64,000 bases of DNA from the NCBI RefSeq assembly GCF_008831285.2, contig NC_045147.1, forward strand, positions 16,656,854 through 16,720,853, in the 5' to 3' direction. Below are positions 1-12,520 of this stretch, piece after piece (within the stretch, counting starts at the first letter, position 1; each line of letters starts with the position of its first letter). Under the pieces are notes generated by a model, which saw nothing but the letters and a program-made list of their open reading frames with translations, ran no database searches and was not told the origin of the DNA. Position numbers and translations under genes: made by a program. This DNA is from Nymphaea colorata. Its lineage: Eukaryota > Streptophyta > Magnoliopsida > Nymphaeales > Nymphaeaceae.

Positions 1-431
1 CCAACTGTCTGCTTCTGCCCATTCCTACGTACCAAAGTCAGTGGGAAAGGCCGCATCTGAAAGCAAATGCAGACGAGAGGCCGTGAGTCCACATTTTCTT
101 GCCCGGAACACTACTGTAACTCGTGAGGTGCAGAAGACAACATTGGGTAGAAAAATGAAATAATCTTCTCATCAGCCAATCTAGTAATGGTTTTCTTTTC
201 CAAAGGCAACTTAACCATCGTCAATCATGAACTCAGTGACAAATGAAACAAGGAAACAAAGAGAGTATTTCTTCCATTTTACACATTCTGATAGCAAATC
301 TGCCGACCAACTTTAATTTTTAAAGAAGGAAGAAAAACCAGTCTCTCAATTCAGAATAAAAGAATTCATTTAAAGAAAATTCTAATGGAGGACTACTACT
401 AGAGGGTAGAGGGAGAGAGGAACTCCCTTAC

Positions 432-584
432 CTTGAGAAATCCACTGGACGTGCCAAATGTCGCGTAGGAAGATGCCATTTCCGTACCGAAATTGCTCGC
501 TTTTGGGACCAAGTTATGCCTTGTGGCAACAAGAGCGGCAGATCCCGGAACTGTTCGTCCTCCGAGAACGGCAACCGCATCCAT
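432..584 (-). CDS. First coding exon of an unrecognised gene (partial)
   Basis: An open exon of 51 codons on the minus strand begins with ATG at 584 and ends exactly in phase at a strong splice donor (CAAG|GTAAGGGAG, donor at 430-431). The peptide starts MDAVAVLGGRTVPGSAALVA and is rich in Ala, Ser, Thr and Val with few acidic residues. That composition would suit an organelle transit peptide, but this is inference. The gene runs off the left edge. A further exon may lie at about 27-110, with a donor-like GTACGT near 30, but I could not fix its phase. I do not recognise the family. A TATA box and CT-rich leader upstream support a real 5' end. Confidence 0.5.
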
Positions 585-1160
585 CCTAGTAGCTGTACAC
601 CCAAGAATCTCTCATCAATTCATCAGTCCCTAACAGTAGAATGATAACCTCCAGAAACAAAAAGAACAAAAAATCGGGTTTCTGGAATTTGAGACCTCAC
701 AGCAGAGAACCAAAACCCTAACCCCAAAGCCTTCTCCCACCAAACCCACACCCCAAACCTTAAACCTCAAACCACCCATTCATTGCTAATCTCCGTCCCA
801 AAAATGGGAGAACCGAAAGCTGCTAGAAAATTCCAGACCACTCTAACATCATAACTTATAATAAACTCCTAAATCCCTAAAATAAGGCCGGTTACCTGTA
901 GTTTGAAGAAGAGACGAGCAAATTTTCTGGAGTAGACGAAATGTGAAGATACCAATCCGATCTTAAGCCGCAAAAATGGAAGGCGGATGCGAACGAGAGG
1001 GAAGAAGAAGGGTATACCAGAGAAACAGCGAGAGAGAGAGACAAAGAGAGATGGCGGCGGTGGTTGGGGGACAACGGAGAAGGTGGTGAGAAGACTCGGA
1101 CAGAGACCGGGACCGTTAGGGGCAAATCGGGTAAATCTTCCCCTCCCTTTATATAGCCCC
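585..1160 (-). promoter_or_regulatory. Promoter and leader of the gene at 432-584
   Basis: Reading leftwards, a TATATAAA box lies at 1148-1155, followed by a CT/GA-rich leader (about 1030-1110 on the plus strand as GA repeats). A probable 5'UTR intron follows: donor ACAG|GTAACC at 894-895, acceptor near 596 (TGTACAG), with the ATG a few bases beyond. The intron call rests on splice consensus only. The open frame at 892-1125 is CT-rich leader read in frame and is probably not protein. Confidence 0.45.
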
Positions 1161-2262
1161 TGATTTCAGTAGCTGCAGATGGCTAGCAGCCATGACTCGG
1201 AATCGGAAAAACAGGGTACAGACATCGGCAGTGGCCTATAACGAATCGCTTCCTTGACTTGGAGTCGGCGGCCTTGGTCAGTCTCAGTGAGCCCCGAGGG
1301 AACAGGAAAGCTCCTCTGAGGAAAAAGCCGGCCAGACGTGCTGTGTGGTCTTCTACTTTACAGCAGACATGCGTTTCATTTTTCTTCTCCAAATTCTATC
1401 TTCTGTTTTCGCTCGGGACTCTTCACTCATTTGGTGATAATTCGATCAATTTGATTCTAAGCATTACTCTTTTGACTGCAAACGCTTCCAAATCAACTCT
1501 GACGCAGAAAAACAAGGAGAGGAGCTTCAACCTCTTAGGGGTATCTCTTTTCCTTTCCTCCTCCAATTACACCTGTATTGAGTAAGTTCTGAAGTAGCCT
1601 TGTATCCTAAATGGAAGGGTTTGGGCCTACGAACGTATCCTTGCTTCTCTCATCAATTCTATTCCCACAATCTATTTCATTCTCATATGCATTGCCCTTC
1701 TAAACTTTAAATGGTAGATTCACCACACTTTAATTGATGGGTCTACGGCTTCTTACCCAAGTCCTGTTTTTGCTCTCTTTTGAGGAACAATAATTTTAAT
1801 CAGGATTAACAACATACCATAGTTATGGATTCAACAACTAATAATATTTGGAGAAAGTTAATTCATGCCGCTTTATCTAAATGAGCGGTTTCATTTCATT
1901 CACTTCTGTAAGTGCTCGCGTAATTTTGACAAATGAAACAAGCTTTTCGTTTACAAATTTAACCTCAAAAATGAATGTAAACTGACCAAGAAAACAAAGC
2001 TGTCGATTGCGAAAAGATAGGGATAAGCAGGTCTCCAATCAAGGGTATGATCGAACACAACAACAAAAAAAAAGTTAAAGTCTAACCCGTTTAGATTTTG
2101 GAAGACAAAACCTGGTTTTGTAGAAGATCAAAGTCGTGCTTGGGTGACCTCAAAAAATATGATTTGTGAAAACCAGGTTTAAGACGGTGGCGACCAAGTA
2201 GAAGATGGTGACAGTAAACCTCGGCTGTCAATGATAGAACGGTGCATCCTTCAACTTAGATG
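1161..2262. other. Intergenic, no gene recognised
   Basis: AT-rich sequence with scattered short open frames in both strands. The longest, on the plus strand at 1259-1585, shows no recognisable domain. I see no tRNA, repeat array or transposon ends here. Confidence 0.5.
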
Positions 2263-2385
2263 TCACACCCTACCACCTTAAAACACAAGAGCATAGTGCC
2301 CACGAGATTCGAATTAGAGACCTGCCTTTTTACAGGCTCCTAATCCGACTAACTACGCTATGTCCCTTGAGGCTATTGACGGAAC
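2263..2385 (-). repeat. tRNA-derived SINE-like unit
   Basis: Read on the minus strand, the unit opens with GCCTCAAGGGACATAGCGTA, which contains an A-box-like TAGCGTAGTTAGTCGG. About 40 bases later comes a B-box-like AATTCGAATCTC. This spacing is that of a tRNA-type internal Pol III promoter. Two other units (5692-5782 and 34262-34352) open with nearly the same head, which suggests a dispersed SINE family. Target duplications and a tail were not resolved. Confidence 0.45.
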
Positions 2386-2625
2386 TTCAAAAATGAAAAC
2401 AAAAACATGTTTAATTTGGAATTTTAGTGCCAAAATGACCAAAAACCTAAGACTATAAATTAACAAAATTCAAGTTCATCAACATCAACCCTAGCAGAAG
2501 GGGAAAATTTAATTTGGAAAAGACTTCCAATTTGGTGGAAAAACTAAATATACGTATATGAATTCCATCTCTGATTTAGAAAAGCAAAACCAGCTTCTTT
2601 GCTAAGACTGGAGACATTGAGATAG

Positions 2626-2720
2626 AAATTGACAAGAATAACAAAAAAAAAAAAATTAATGCCATTGAAGATGAAATTGACAAGAATAACAAAAAAAAAA
2701 AAATTAATGCCATTGAAGAT
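2626..2720 (+). repeat. Two 48-bp tandem units, coding-like
   Basis: Two units with a 48-bp period (2626-2673 and 2674-2720) differ only in the length of an A run. On the plus strand each can be read as about 16 residues, EIDKNNKKKKINAIED. They sit in an open frame from about 2581 that ends near 2770. A second frame to 2904 is charged and heptad-like (KAKINMDNLMQKLRQHEIQ). This could be a remnant of a coiled-coil gene, but I cannot name it. Confidence 0.4.
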
Positions 2721-2906
2721 GCAAGGTGGAGTCTATCAGACGATGGGGATGGTCTGTGCTCTTCGCTCATACAATAAAGACCAGGATTCCATACAGAACA
2801 GAATGGTACATGAAATATCCAAAGCGAAGATCAATATGGACAACCTCATGCAAAAGTTGAGACAACATGAGATCCAATCTTTCTTTTTCTTCATGTGTTC
2901 GTGATA

Positions 2907-3346
2907 AGGGGTGTTTGCATGGCCCAGTTGCTTCTTAAAATCATTTTAAGACGGTTGTTGTTGAGCTAAACATTTTTTTTTTATCTCATTCAACCATTGT
3001 TCGTCATCGACATGTAATAACCAGTTAGATATATAAGACTTAAACCATTTAACATCACAGATATGATATGAAAGTACATCTGAACAATTCAACCTCAGGC
3101 CAAAACATAGCAGAATAGGAAATGAATATCCAAGGATCAGAGCAAGCAAGAGGAGGAGCAGAAGAAGCATGAAGAATCTAACAGTTCAGTCTCGGGGCAT
3201 TGCTAGAGACCTCTATGAGGCGTTTGGTAACTGGAACACTGTGTTCTATGGAGTGCAGTGTTTCATGAATATATTCTGATAAAACCGACCCATTCATAGA
3301 GCACTGCCTTCCAAAGAATGCAGCATTTATGTCACCAAACACCCCT
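2907..3346. mobile_element. Possible Harbinger-type MITE
   Basis: The left end GGGGTGTTTGCATGG and the right end CCAAACACCCC form a short imperfect terminal inverted repeat. TAA precedes the left end and TTAATTAA follows the right one, compatible with a 3-bp TAA/TTA target site. The same structure occurs at about 28676-29136 in the partner segment, so the insertion predates the segmental duplication. No coding capacity is seen. Confidence 0.35.
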
Positions 3347-4255
3347 TAATTAATATGCCTCAAGAAGCCTAATTGGTTGGTCGTCTTTGCATTTTGGGGT
3401 GATCGTTTGCCCACTTCCACCTTCTTGGTCGACCAAATTCCGTTCAAATTCTTACTTAGACCAGAGCCTGTTCATGAATTCTTATGTGGAAATCAACTCA
3501 AAAAATAAATGCTGTTCTTGATCTTGCAAGAAACTTGATTCAATTTTTTTGTTTTATTTTATTTACTTTCGCATGCTCTTCCATGGTGCAGTCCCTTTAA
3601 TATGTTGGAAATCCTTATATATAACCATAATCAGGTAAGTATATAGGCATTTTTTTCATCTATAAGTTACCCAGCATATGTCAGAGAATTTCTCCAGGTA
3701 ACAATCAATCAGCTTTGTTACCGACCTTGTAATATTAATTTATTCATCAAACAGTACCCGAGAGCTGAAGAATGTTTTCCAAACACAGTCGATTTCGTTG
3801 TGCTACCATTATTACTATTACTTTAATGCATTAATTAACGTAGGTTTGACTGCCATCACGATGGTCAATAGATTCAGTGTCCACATTGGTTGGACATTTA
3901 GTGTTCACTAAAAAAAAATGAATACTCGAGAGCCCCGGGACCTGCCGTGCTGCGGCTAACCACTACAAGTTCTTTTCTTCTTTGAGATTTTTTTTCCTCG
4001 TCACATGTTTCCTTCTCACTCTAATCACTCGTTCAATTTCCATGGGCGTCAATTTTCGGACCTGAAATTTCGTTGCTTCTTCCATCTCATAATTGTAATA
4101 TGTAGGATTGAAATCTTATACAACGACAAAAACATGACAACCTTATGTACACACACACAGACATACAATATTCAACAAGAAGGTGGTGGTAGGCGTGGTT
4201 AATTGCCTGCACAGACTTATTTACAAAAATTATTTGTCTTTATATTAAATCTTTA

Positions 4256-4529
4256 TGACAATTTGTTTCAGGTGCCTTTTAAAAATTTAAAACTATAAAT
4301 ATGACGCCCCTAACCAAAATCTTTTGGTTTCAGACACTGATCTTTCAGGTGAGCAAGAGGTTAATCCTAGTCGTTCGAGTGAAAGCCGAACCCTCTTTCA
4401 TCTCCCAAAATTCAGGGCTGTTTCTTAGATGACACATTTGCGTGCCTCAACTTGCATATCAAAGTTCTTTTTTTTTTGTAGCATAGAAAGTTGACACCAT
4501 GAAAGGTCGAAATAGGGACTAGCCAAGCC
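4256..4529. other. Copy-A-specific intergenic DNA
   Basis: Homology with copy B stops after GACAATTTGTTTCA at about 4261 and resumes at 5276. Nothing recognisable is present before the terpene synthase scrap at 4530. Confidence 0.4.
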
Positions 4530-4708
4530 TTGGTGTCTGTTTAGCACGGTGCCATCTTGCCTCAACCAAGTAAGCTCTGCACACACTCGCCCACTGCCCA
4601 AGAGTAGAAAAGAGCAAGTCAATTAGAGAAGTGAAGATGACCTCAACGGTGGCTGGCCATCAAGTAGGAGACCCTGCCTGTATTGTATTGTGAGAACTGT
4701 GGAGAGTT
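4530..4708 (-). pseudogene. Terpene synthase scrap
   Basis: On the minus strand a short stretch reads VCRAYLVEARW followed by KQTP, the exon boundary region found before the EYLNN helix in plant class I terpene synthases. It is about 175 bp long and matches 27824-28004. There is no start, stop or metal-binding motif, so it is a dead fragment. Confidence 0.55.
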
Positions 4709-5275
4709 TCATGCAACCAATTAACATATTTTTTTTCTCTTTTGCTTTCCTTTTTTACCCCTCATCCTTAATTAACCAACCAAACAGCGAATTGACAACC
4801 ATTTCCTTCCCTTCCATTCAGTTTCCTCCAACCAAACAGATTGTTAAAGCAATGGACTTTTTTAACATATGATATAATTGTAGAAAAATATTTTTCAAAA
4901 GAGGCCTCGTTGGTCCATTCAAATAGAATCTACGGCCAATCAATTTGACTCACTGTTAAGAGTATTTTAAAGTTGTAAAAGAATCGATGATGACAATTTC
5001 TGAGCAGCACTGAAAGGTTTCCAGAGGTTTGAACTGGGGCATATGCAAATAATGATACGGAAGGAAAGCACTGCCGCTACTACTTTTACTGGCACTTTAT
5101 GTGGCACAGCACGTACTCCTCTAAAGACTTTCAGTAACGCTCTGATGAGCGCCACTGAAGTTTCATGTTTTGATCCATGCATGGTTTATATCATATTCTT
5201 CCTTCCTTCTTACAAAAGAATTGCCAATTCATGTATAAATGTTCTTGTTAAATCTGTGCGAATCCAGCTGATTTT
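4709..5275. other. Intergenic, nothing recognised
   Basis: Pyrimidine-rich and AT-rich sequence. The open frames at 4967-5291 on both strands overlap each other and resemble no family known to me. Confidence 0.4.
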
Positions 5276-5691
5276 ACCTACTTTCCCATAGAATATACTT
5301 CTCCCTTTTGCCTAGAAGAAAAAAGTTCCTGTACATCGCCCATATGTGCAATTCCTGTTGAACAGAGGTGTCCTGTAGCAGGGACAGTATGTTTGATTTC
5401 TTGTTCGGTGTTTGAATGGAACACCAGCACTATTGAATAAACAAACAAGTGCAATTCAAGAAAAGCTGGTGCGTTCAATTACACTTTTTCTTAAGAGTAG
5501 GTATATCTTTCTCTTTTTCCTTTTCTCTTTTTGATGAATGGTGGCACTTGATGTCTTTTTTTTTGGGGAGAGATATCCTCAAGAAACTGAAACTTTTTCT
5601 CCTTTTTTCTTTAGCCTTAGTCTTTGGTGGGAAGCGGGACACCTCTCAACTAAGCATCGCATGCACATACTCATCATTTGCAGTCCAATGA

Positions 5692-5782
5692 AGTTTTTAG
5701 AGTTTATAGAAATTGAACCCGCAACCGGCCCCTTCCCTGTTCTGTCAATTCACCCAACTACGACATGCCCCTTGGGGCAGGA
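5692..5782 (-). repeat. tRNA-derived SINE-like unit
   Basis: On the minus strand the unit begins CCCCAAGGGGCATGTCGTAG, with an A-box-like TGTCGTAGTTGGGTGA and a B-box-like GGGTTCAATTTC about 45 bases later. The partner copy lies at 34262-34352, inside the duplicated segment. Confidence 0.45.
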
Positions 5783-6299
5783 TGTCCTATTATAAGAATT
5801 AGTGAAACAAACATACTCTAAAAGGCCAAGTGACGAATCTCAAATCTTGATATTTGTAGTAAAATATGAAGATCGATGTCCTATTCTACGAAATAAACAT
5901 ATTCTAAGATGCTAGGTAGCAAAATACCCAAATTTTTGGTTCTTTAGTGAAACAAGCAAGATCCCGGGTCTTGTTTCCCCGATCTGGATAGTAAGAACTG
6001 TACTATAATAGGATTGGTTGCATTAGAAAAAAGGTTTTCGTTATCTTGGTGATTGTTGAGCACTGGAAAGGAATTTTTCAAGGCTTTCGACAAATTGATA
6101 TGATTGAAAAATGAGTTCCAATAGCAATTAAATCGTGAAACACGCACTTGGGAGTTGGTGCTGGATTTAGCCCCAGCACAAATCTCAAGAGTGCAAGTTG
6201 TATTCATCAACTATAGCAATATAATTTCTCTTAGCGGTTCATCTCAAAAGGTAAACACCAATTGGATGATTGGTATACGAGACTACACCTCAAGAGTGG

Positions 6300-6865
6300 A
6301 CTATAACGAATACTCCCACAATTTTCCTTTTTGTTTTTATCTTGGCATGTTTATTCACAAAAAATGATTGGTTGGTTGCTTCTTACAAATCCAACCATGT
6401 ACATCACATATACACACGCTACATGTGAATTCCAAGACACCATTATAGTTATCAATTGATCAGAAACAAGAAAAATTGCATGCCTAGGTTTATCTCCAAT
6501 ACTGAAACGATAGAGATAATATGCTTCAAATCAAGAAAATTGCATGTTTGATAAGTTAATTTGATTATGTGGTTCCACTTGACTAGGATTTGCTATGCAT
6601 AAAGAAAGCAAGAAAGAGGTTTCTCCAAAAGAGTAAATCAAGATGGGGAGCTGAAGAACCTAGGCAGCGACACCTCACCTCATAGTATATATGTTGGTAG
6701 GGCAATGTGTTAGTTGTTTTGCGATTGACAGAGATGAAAAGTTCAGTGGTTGTAAACAGAACTGCTTGTTACTGTTTCATGAATCTACCCTAAAGAGGCA
6801 GATTCATATAATAATTTGCTTTTTTAGAATAGATTCATGAATCTAGTGGTTTGACATGGGGGGAG
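6300..6865. other. Copy-A-specific 560 bp, no gene
   Basis: This stretch is missing from the corresponding place in copy B (about 34855-34885). It is AT-rich and contains repeated partial motifs such as AGATTCATGAATCTA. No coding potential is recognised. Confidence 0.4.
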
Positions 6866-7503
6866 CCCCCCAACCCCTGCCACACCCTAATTTTTTTTAA
6901 TTATGCGTAACATAAAAAATATATTCATCTTATATAAAAATTTTGCAAAATTATATTTCGGCCTCTGCCGAAATTTTGAAACTATGATTTTGGCCCCCTT
7001 CATGAAGAATTCTAGCTCTACTCTTGATGGGGCAGGTTCTTGGAACACTATAACAAGTTTTTCATAAATCTATTTCATTTTTTGAGTAGATTCATGAGAC
7101 AAAAATAATGTATTACAATTACCAAACAACCCCAAAAAAACCAAGTTACTTCCTCACTTCCTTACCTTCTAATTGTTCATCTTCCCATGTTGCACAATAA
7201 CATGCTTTATACCCAATGAGTTGCACTTGAAGAAAATCATCCAAAGGCGATAGGCCAGATATTGGTTCATCTTACCTTTCCAATATCCAATATGAGTTTT
7301 GCGGGAGGGTTCAGATTTGGTTGTCTTTCCAATATAAAGAAAAGATCAAAACCAGGGCCATCTCCCATATTGCTTTTTCTTTGAAGGCATGGTGGTGGTC
7401 ATGCAGAATCAATGGAGATGAATGTTGGGTTGGTTGCAAGATTTTAAATCAAGGAGAGATTGTGACTATATGTTTTGAAAGGAGAATCTGGCATAAGTAT
7501 GCA

Positions 7504-7533
7504 GAATAAATAAATAAATAAATAAATAAATAA
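7504..7533. repeat. (AAAT)n microsatellite
   Basis: About seven consecutive ATAA/AAAT units, found in copy A only. Confidence 0.8.
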
Positions 7534-7675
7534 AGATAAGAGAACAAAGATTTGACATACAGAAATTTATTTACCCATGAAAGGCCACCATTAGACTTAG
7601 CAGATAGTGTACAATGACTTTTTATTTATAATGGGTCCCTAAACAGTTTCCAAATTTGCCCGGAGGGGCATAGCA

Positions 7676-7905
7676 TTAGGGCTGGGCCCTAGGCCGGGCC
7701 TTCGGCGGGGGATCGGGACTCGGCCCGGCCCGATCCGTCTGTTAAAGATTATAATTATTTAATTTTTTATTTTAATAATATATATTTATTACTAACAAAT
7801 ATATTTTATATTTTAAAATTATTTTATAATTTTTAAAAAATATTATTTTATTATAACCAGGCTGGCCCCGATGGGCCAGCATGGCCCGGCCCGGTGCCCA
7901 CCCCT
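7676..7905. mobile_element. hAT-like MITE (about 230 bp)
   Basis: The left end TTAGGGCTGGGCCC and the right end, read inverted as AGGGGTGGGCACC, form a GC-rich terminal inverted repeat around an AT-rich core. The left flank GCATAGCA (7668-7675) also follows the right end of the partner copy (35420-35435). That gives the 8-bp target duplication expected of hAT elements. In copy A the right target copy has mutated to GCACTATA. Confidence 0.6.
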
Positions 7906-8000
7906 GCACTATATAACTGGTTGGGTGGTCGGGTTTGCAGGTCAATGAGAGCCCGACCCACAGTTCGATTCCTATAAGTTCTATTTCTATAGAGTGCAAA
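7906..8000 (+). repeat. Possible SINE-like B-box unit
   Basis: AGTTCGATTCC at about 7952-7966 matches a tRNA B-box, and a similar unit is at about 35468 in the partner block. The A-box is unclear, so the call is weak. Confidence 0.25.
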
Positions 8001-8828
8001 CAGTGGCAATGTGATACTCTAGTTGTAGAGATGTTAATGAATCGGGTTTGATTCAGACGTACCCCTAACTGTATCTGCTTGTTCAGATATTCAGATATTC
8101 AGATTCAAATATGAACAAGACAAGTATATCCAAATCGAAATCCAATTTCATAATCATAATCCGATTTTTGTATTCATATCTGAATCCGAATTTTGAACTG
8201 AGTCTAGCTGATTTCAAAATACAAGAGCATTGAATATGTGATATTTATTTAAAACTAAATCATGTTCGAATCCAAATCTGATCGGATATTTATATATATC
8301 CAAATCTAAATCTGAACAATTGGATGACATTTCTTAAGTCTGTATTTGATCAACTTCTTACGTAGATATTAATTTTTTTTTTCACATCTGATTTTTTGAG
8401 AACGTTTCGACCGAATATTCTTTTGGAAGATTTCTGAATGTTGTGTAACTTATCTTCGCAATCGGTCTCTAAGTTACGCCCAAGTGGGCCATAACTTCAG
8501 TATCCTGTTTAGCTATTTCTAAAATTTTTCCATCACGTTTCTAATGTTTATGCAATTACATGAGATTCATGAACAAAAAGCTTCTAGATAATGCCATCTA
8601 GAAGCATTATATATATATATCAATTTAGAAGACATTAAACCTGAATTTGATCTGCAATCAGGTAGTCCAAATCTTCCTTCTTCTCTCTCTCTCTCACACA
8701 CACATACACACACACAATATATATAATACATAAGAGGGTGGAAACGATGGTTCTTGATTTAGAAAACATGAAACCTGAACCGTTTGGTATGCAATCAGGT
8801 TGACCAAATCTTCCTTTCTCTCTCTCTC

Positions 8829-8966
<138 letters not shown>

Positions 8967-9733
8967 TTATTTAGAGTCTAACCAGATGCAGATAAATGGT
9001 TTAGAAAAATACATGAAAAACAAAAGGTGGAAACTGATAATAGATGGTGAAAATGCCTATCACGTTTTCTTGTTAACCATTCATGATGGACCAAACAACT
9101 CTAGTTAGATGGCCCAAACAACTCTAGTTAGATGGCTGAGTTACATCAAACCTGAACGTTTGATGGTCACCCAAATCTTCCCTACCCTCTCTCTCTCTCT
9201 CTCATATCCTTCCTCTCCCCTTCTTTCTCCGACAACCATGGTGACTCCCCTTGCCGATGATGGCAGGTTCGCCGAGGCTCCGTAAGTGGTGCCACCCAGC
9301 AGAGTATCAGTGGGTTCACCAGAAACCTGCTAGGGCTCCACTTTTCCTCCACCCATCATCGAGTTGAGAGTTTGGGGCATGTATTAGATTAGTTATCTTA
9401 CCTCTAACAGCTTTTCCGAATATTCGAGGGTCTACAGTTGCTGCTTTGGATCAATGGAAGCATACAAATCCTAAACTTCTTTCGTTTATTTTTAATGGTA
9501 GAAAGCCAGGTTTTATGTCATGTTCTTGATAAAAAGGAGTGAATCATGTTGCTTCTTGCATTGCCGCTCATTTAACATACTAATACTGCCATTCCAAGCT
9601 ATTATTTAATTCAGGTGAATCACTAATGCCTTTCCCAAGAAAGTCTCAATGGTGGAATTGATGAGGTACGTTTGATTTGAACGCTAACAATAGACAATAG
9701 ACAAGCAAGTAAAGAATATATGGAGGATGGGTA

Positions 9734-10440
9734 CTAATCATATAACCTCACATTAAGTCTTTTGAGCCATATAGAATGAAACAACATATGTATGACATCA
9801 AACCTCTTGGGAGGGTCATTAATCACAAAGTGCTTCTGAACATTCATGACATTTGCTTGCAACTTCAAGTATGAATGTTCAAAATGTTAATCAGAATCTC
9901 TTTAAGTTTGGGTATCTTTTGAACTGGAGTTGGAACTGAAAACTGATACCAATCTAGAACATCACTGAAGGGGAGCACGTAGCCATGGGGAATCGGCACC
10001 GGCACGCAACCCGCCGGTATGGATTCAGTGAGCCTGGGACTGGCGACTTCATACCCACTTGGGCAGAGACAATACTTGGTGTTCATCATGTACTCCTTGT
10101 AGTTTTGGCCTATGGCCAAGCATTGAAACATTTGAATTTGGGGGTCCTTGCCATCCCACTATTGAAAGAGGAACTTTTTGACGGAGCCATGACTGCCTCT
10201 TGCAAAAAATGCTAACATTCTTTTTGAGGAAGGTGGAGTCGGGGTTCTGACGACTGTTGGAATACAAAACCTGAAGTTGAATTCAGGGAGCGGTGCATCC
10301 TTTCTCGGGTTGAAGCCTTCTGAGATGTTGGCATTGTACAGCACCTTGATCAAACTTTTGACGAGCTCTTGCTTTACAGTGACATATGGTGCCAAAACAT
10401 GACCATAAAGAGCCCAATTCATATTGATATTGACTTCGTA
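9734..10440 (-). pseudogene. GT47 exostosin-like glycosyltransferase pseudogene, 3' part (copy A)
   Basis: Minus-strand frames carry the C-terminal exostosin domain of plant GT47 proteins in order: NANISEGFNP, then a KRMLAFFARGSHG segment, then [16 protein letters not shown] with PAGCVPVPI, then the family-typical tail RFDVIHM...[12 protein letters not shown], ending in a stop at 9734-9736. The pieces lie in different frames. A stop follows FARGSHGSVKKFLFQ, and a small deletion near 9895 breaks the frame before the tail. Homologues are Golgi type II glycosyltransferases; this copy cannot encode one. A 5' exon is missing here but survives in the second copy at 39730-42002. Confidence 0.75.
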
Positions 10441-10640
10441 AATCAAGATATATAAAATGTATTCAAGACAATAAGTGCAACCTGCACCCCTATATATATA
10501 TATATATATCTGATCAAACTTTTGAGGAGCTCTTGCTTTACAGTGACATATGGTGCAAAACATGACCACAAAGAGCCCAATTCATATTGATATTGACTTC
10601 GTAAATCAAGATATATAAAATGTATTCAAGATAATAAGTG

Positions 10641-10650
<10 letters not shown>
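10349..10650. repeat. Tandem duplication (period about 161 bp) ending in AT runs
   Basis: The stretch 10350-10480 recurs at 10511-10642 with few differences, and each copy ends in a TATA microsatellite. It duplicates part of the GT47 pseudogene exon. Confidence 0.75.
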
Positions 10651-10673
<23 letters not shown>

Positions 10674-12520
10674 GCTTAAATGCAAAATTAGAGCACTTTT
10701 CCTTTTTTGTGATCTAAACTTACTTACTGCTATGGTCTCATGAATAAATTGATGAGAAACATACATTAGGTAAATTATTTTTTGACTTTAATCATGTATT
10801 GATAAAACATAAAATTGAATGGCTAATATAACATCCAAATTTTGACCATGGAAAAATCTTCATTGTTTGTAAAAACAACTAAAAATAAAACATGTTTTAT
10901 ATCAAATTAGTTTTTATAAACAAATTATGATGGTTTTGTTTTAGAAAAAAATTGGAGGGTCTGGTTTTTATCCCTAACCTAGCAGACTATAATCTACCAA
11001 TTTTCCCTATGTTTTATATTGGATCTATAAATTTGTGAAAGGACGTTTTAGGTGCATTTAGAACGCAGATATGTTAATTTCTCGTGCTGCTTTTAAATTA
11101 TGAAACAGTTGCAATTTTTTACTATTTTCTCAATCGATTTAACAAAAAAAAACATTCTAAGAATTATATTTATATGGGACTTCTCAAGATGGTGAAATGA
11201 GGCCTTTTGGAAAGCAGTATTTTAATCATTTGGGCATGGTGAAGAGAAAGAACTGGGCGAGTAGTGAAGGAATGCAGGATTTCTCCACTCCTTGTGGAGA
11301 TTGTGGCGATGGAGGGTCCCCCCTTCTTTGGAGGAGGAGGAGGGGTGGTTAGAGCGACACCCATTTGGTGGGTGTGTGGGCAAGTTTGCTATATAGTCGG
11401 AGGTGGGGCAGGAGCTGAGGCAGAGGGAGAAGAGGGTCTTCAAGTTGGAGGTGCTGAGGAGGGTGAGAGAGGCGGTGGACTCCAATGCTGAGGCTGCTAC
11501 CATTATTGCTTAGGTCTTGTGGGGAGCCTCACCGTGGACCTTGGTGGTGGTGGTGGTGGTGGTGGTGGAGAAGGAGGTGTCTGGTTGCCAGTGGCCGGTA
11601 CGTAGTTCAGGTCATTTTTTTTTGCACATATGCGAAAGGGAGAGCGATGTGTAATTGTAGGTTCAGAATTATCTAGATCTGTAAATTGGTTTTAAATATT
11701 AGAGGATTTGCCATGTGAATTCATTTTTTCCTATTGAATTGCATCTTCGAGATGTGTAGCAGTGAAATAGTCGCCTCTCCTCTTGCTTTTTGTACCGGTC
11801 ATGTTCTACAAGAGAGGCACTTTTTGTTTTCCTTGGACATGAATTATGAAAGTTAGTGCTTTTGGGATCCAGAAGTCTCTTGCAAAAGATGGATTAGAAA
11901 CAGCATGCTGCGCTCTTTTAACATTTCATGCCCTTTTTGTACAAAATGTAGACATAAATATCGGTCATCAAAATAATAGAAATCTACCTAAAGTGGCATT
12001 GCAATGCAAAAATAAGATCTTAAGAGTCAGTAACATCATTTTAAGCTTATAAAACTCACTTTTATGTTGATTTCCATAGTGTAAAACATAATGATTAATA
12101 CAGTTTGAGTTAAAATAATAAGTGGTTGTTATGTATATATATGCTTTGTTAATTTTTTTTGCCTTTCATATTGATACAGACCTACACCCATTTGTACATG
12201 ATTTGTACTTTTACTGAATTAGTTTTTTGTTCAAGTTACCAAACAAGAACACCATTAATCTAAATCCAAACAGTTCTAGTGATAGTAAAGATGAGAATGG
12301 AAGCAAGTATGCAAACAAATTATGGTTGTGTGCACACACATGTGTGTGTGTGATAGAGACAGAGAGACAAAAAACTAAATTTAATTTATTATTGTGTCCA
12401 ATTTATTACATGATGATACATAGCATCATAAGTAGGATTCGGTTAATGAGCATCAACATGGTTGAAAGTGGGAAACAACGTGGTTTGCTTAGGCAGTTTG
12501 GATGGGCTCGACAATGAGAG
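10651..12520. other. Intergenic with GGT repeat, no gene recognised
   Basis: AT-rich DNA surrounds a GC-rich island at about 11260-11600 that contains a GGT run (about 11541-11571). Both strands of the island are open because of composition, and I could not assign a protein family. The remainder holds only low-complexity frames. Confidence 0.4.

Noticed and set aside
892..1125. A 77-codon minus-strand frame upstream of the first exon
   Set aside because: It is Ser/Leu-rich from CT repeats and lies between the TATA box and a probable 5'UTR splice donor. More likely leader than protein.
11264..11600. Gly-rich and Ser/Pro-rich frames on both strands
   Set aside because: Driven by GGA/GGT repeats. 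The frames overlap on opposite strands and have no family resemblance.
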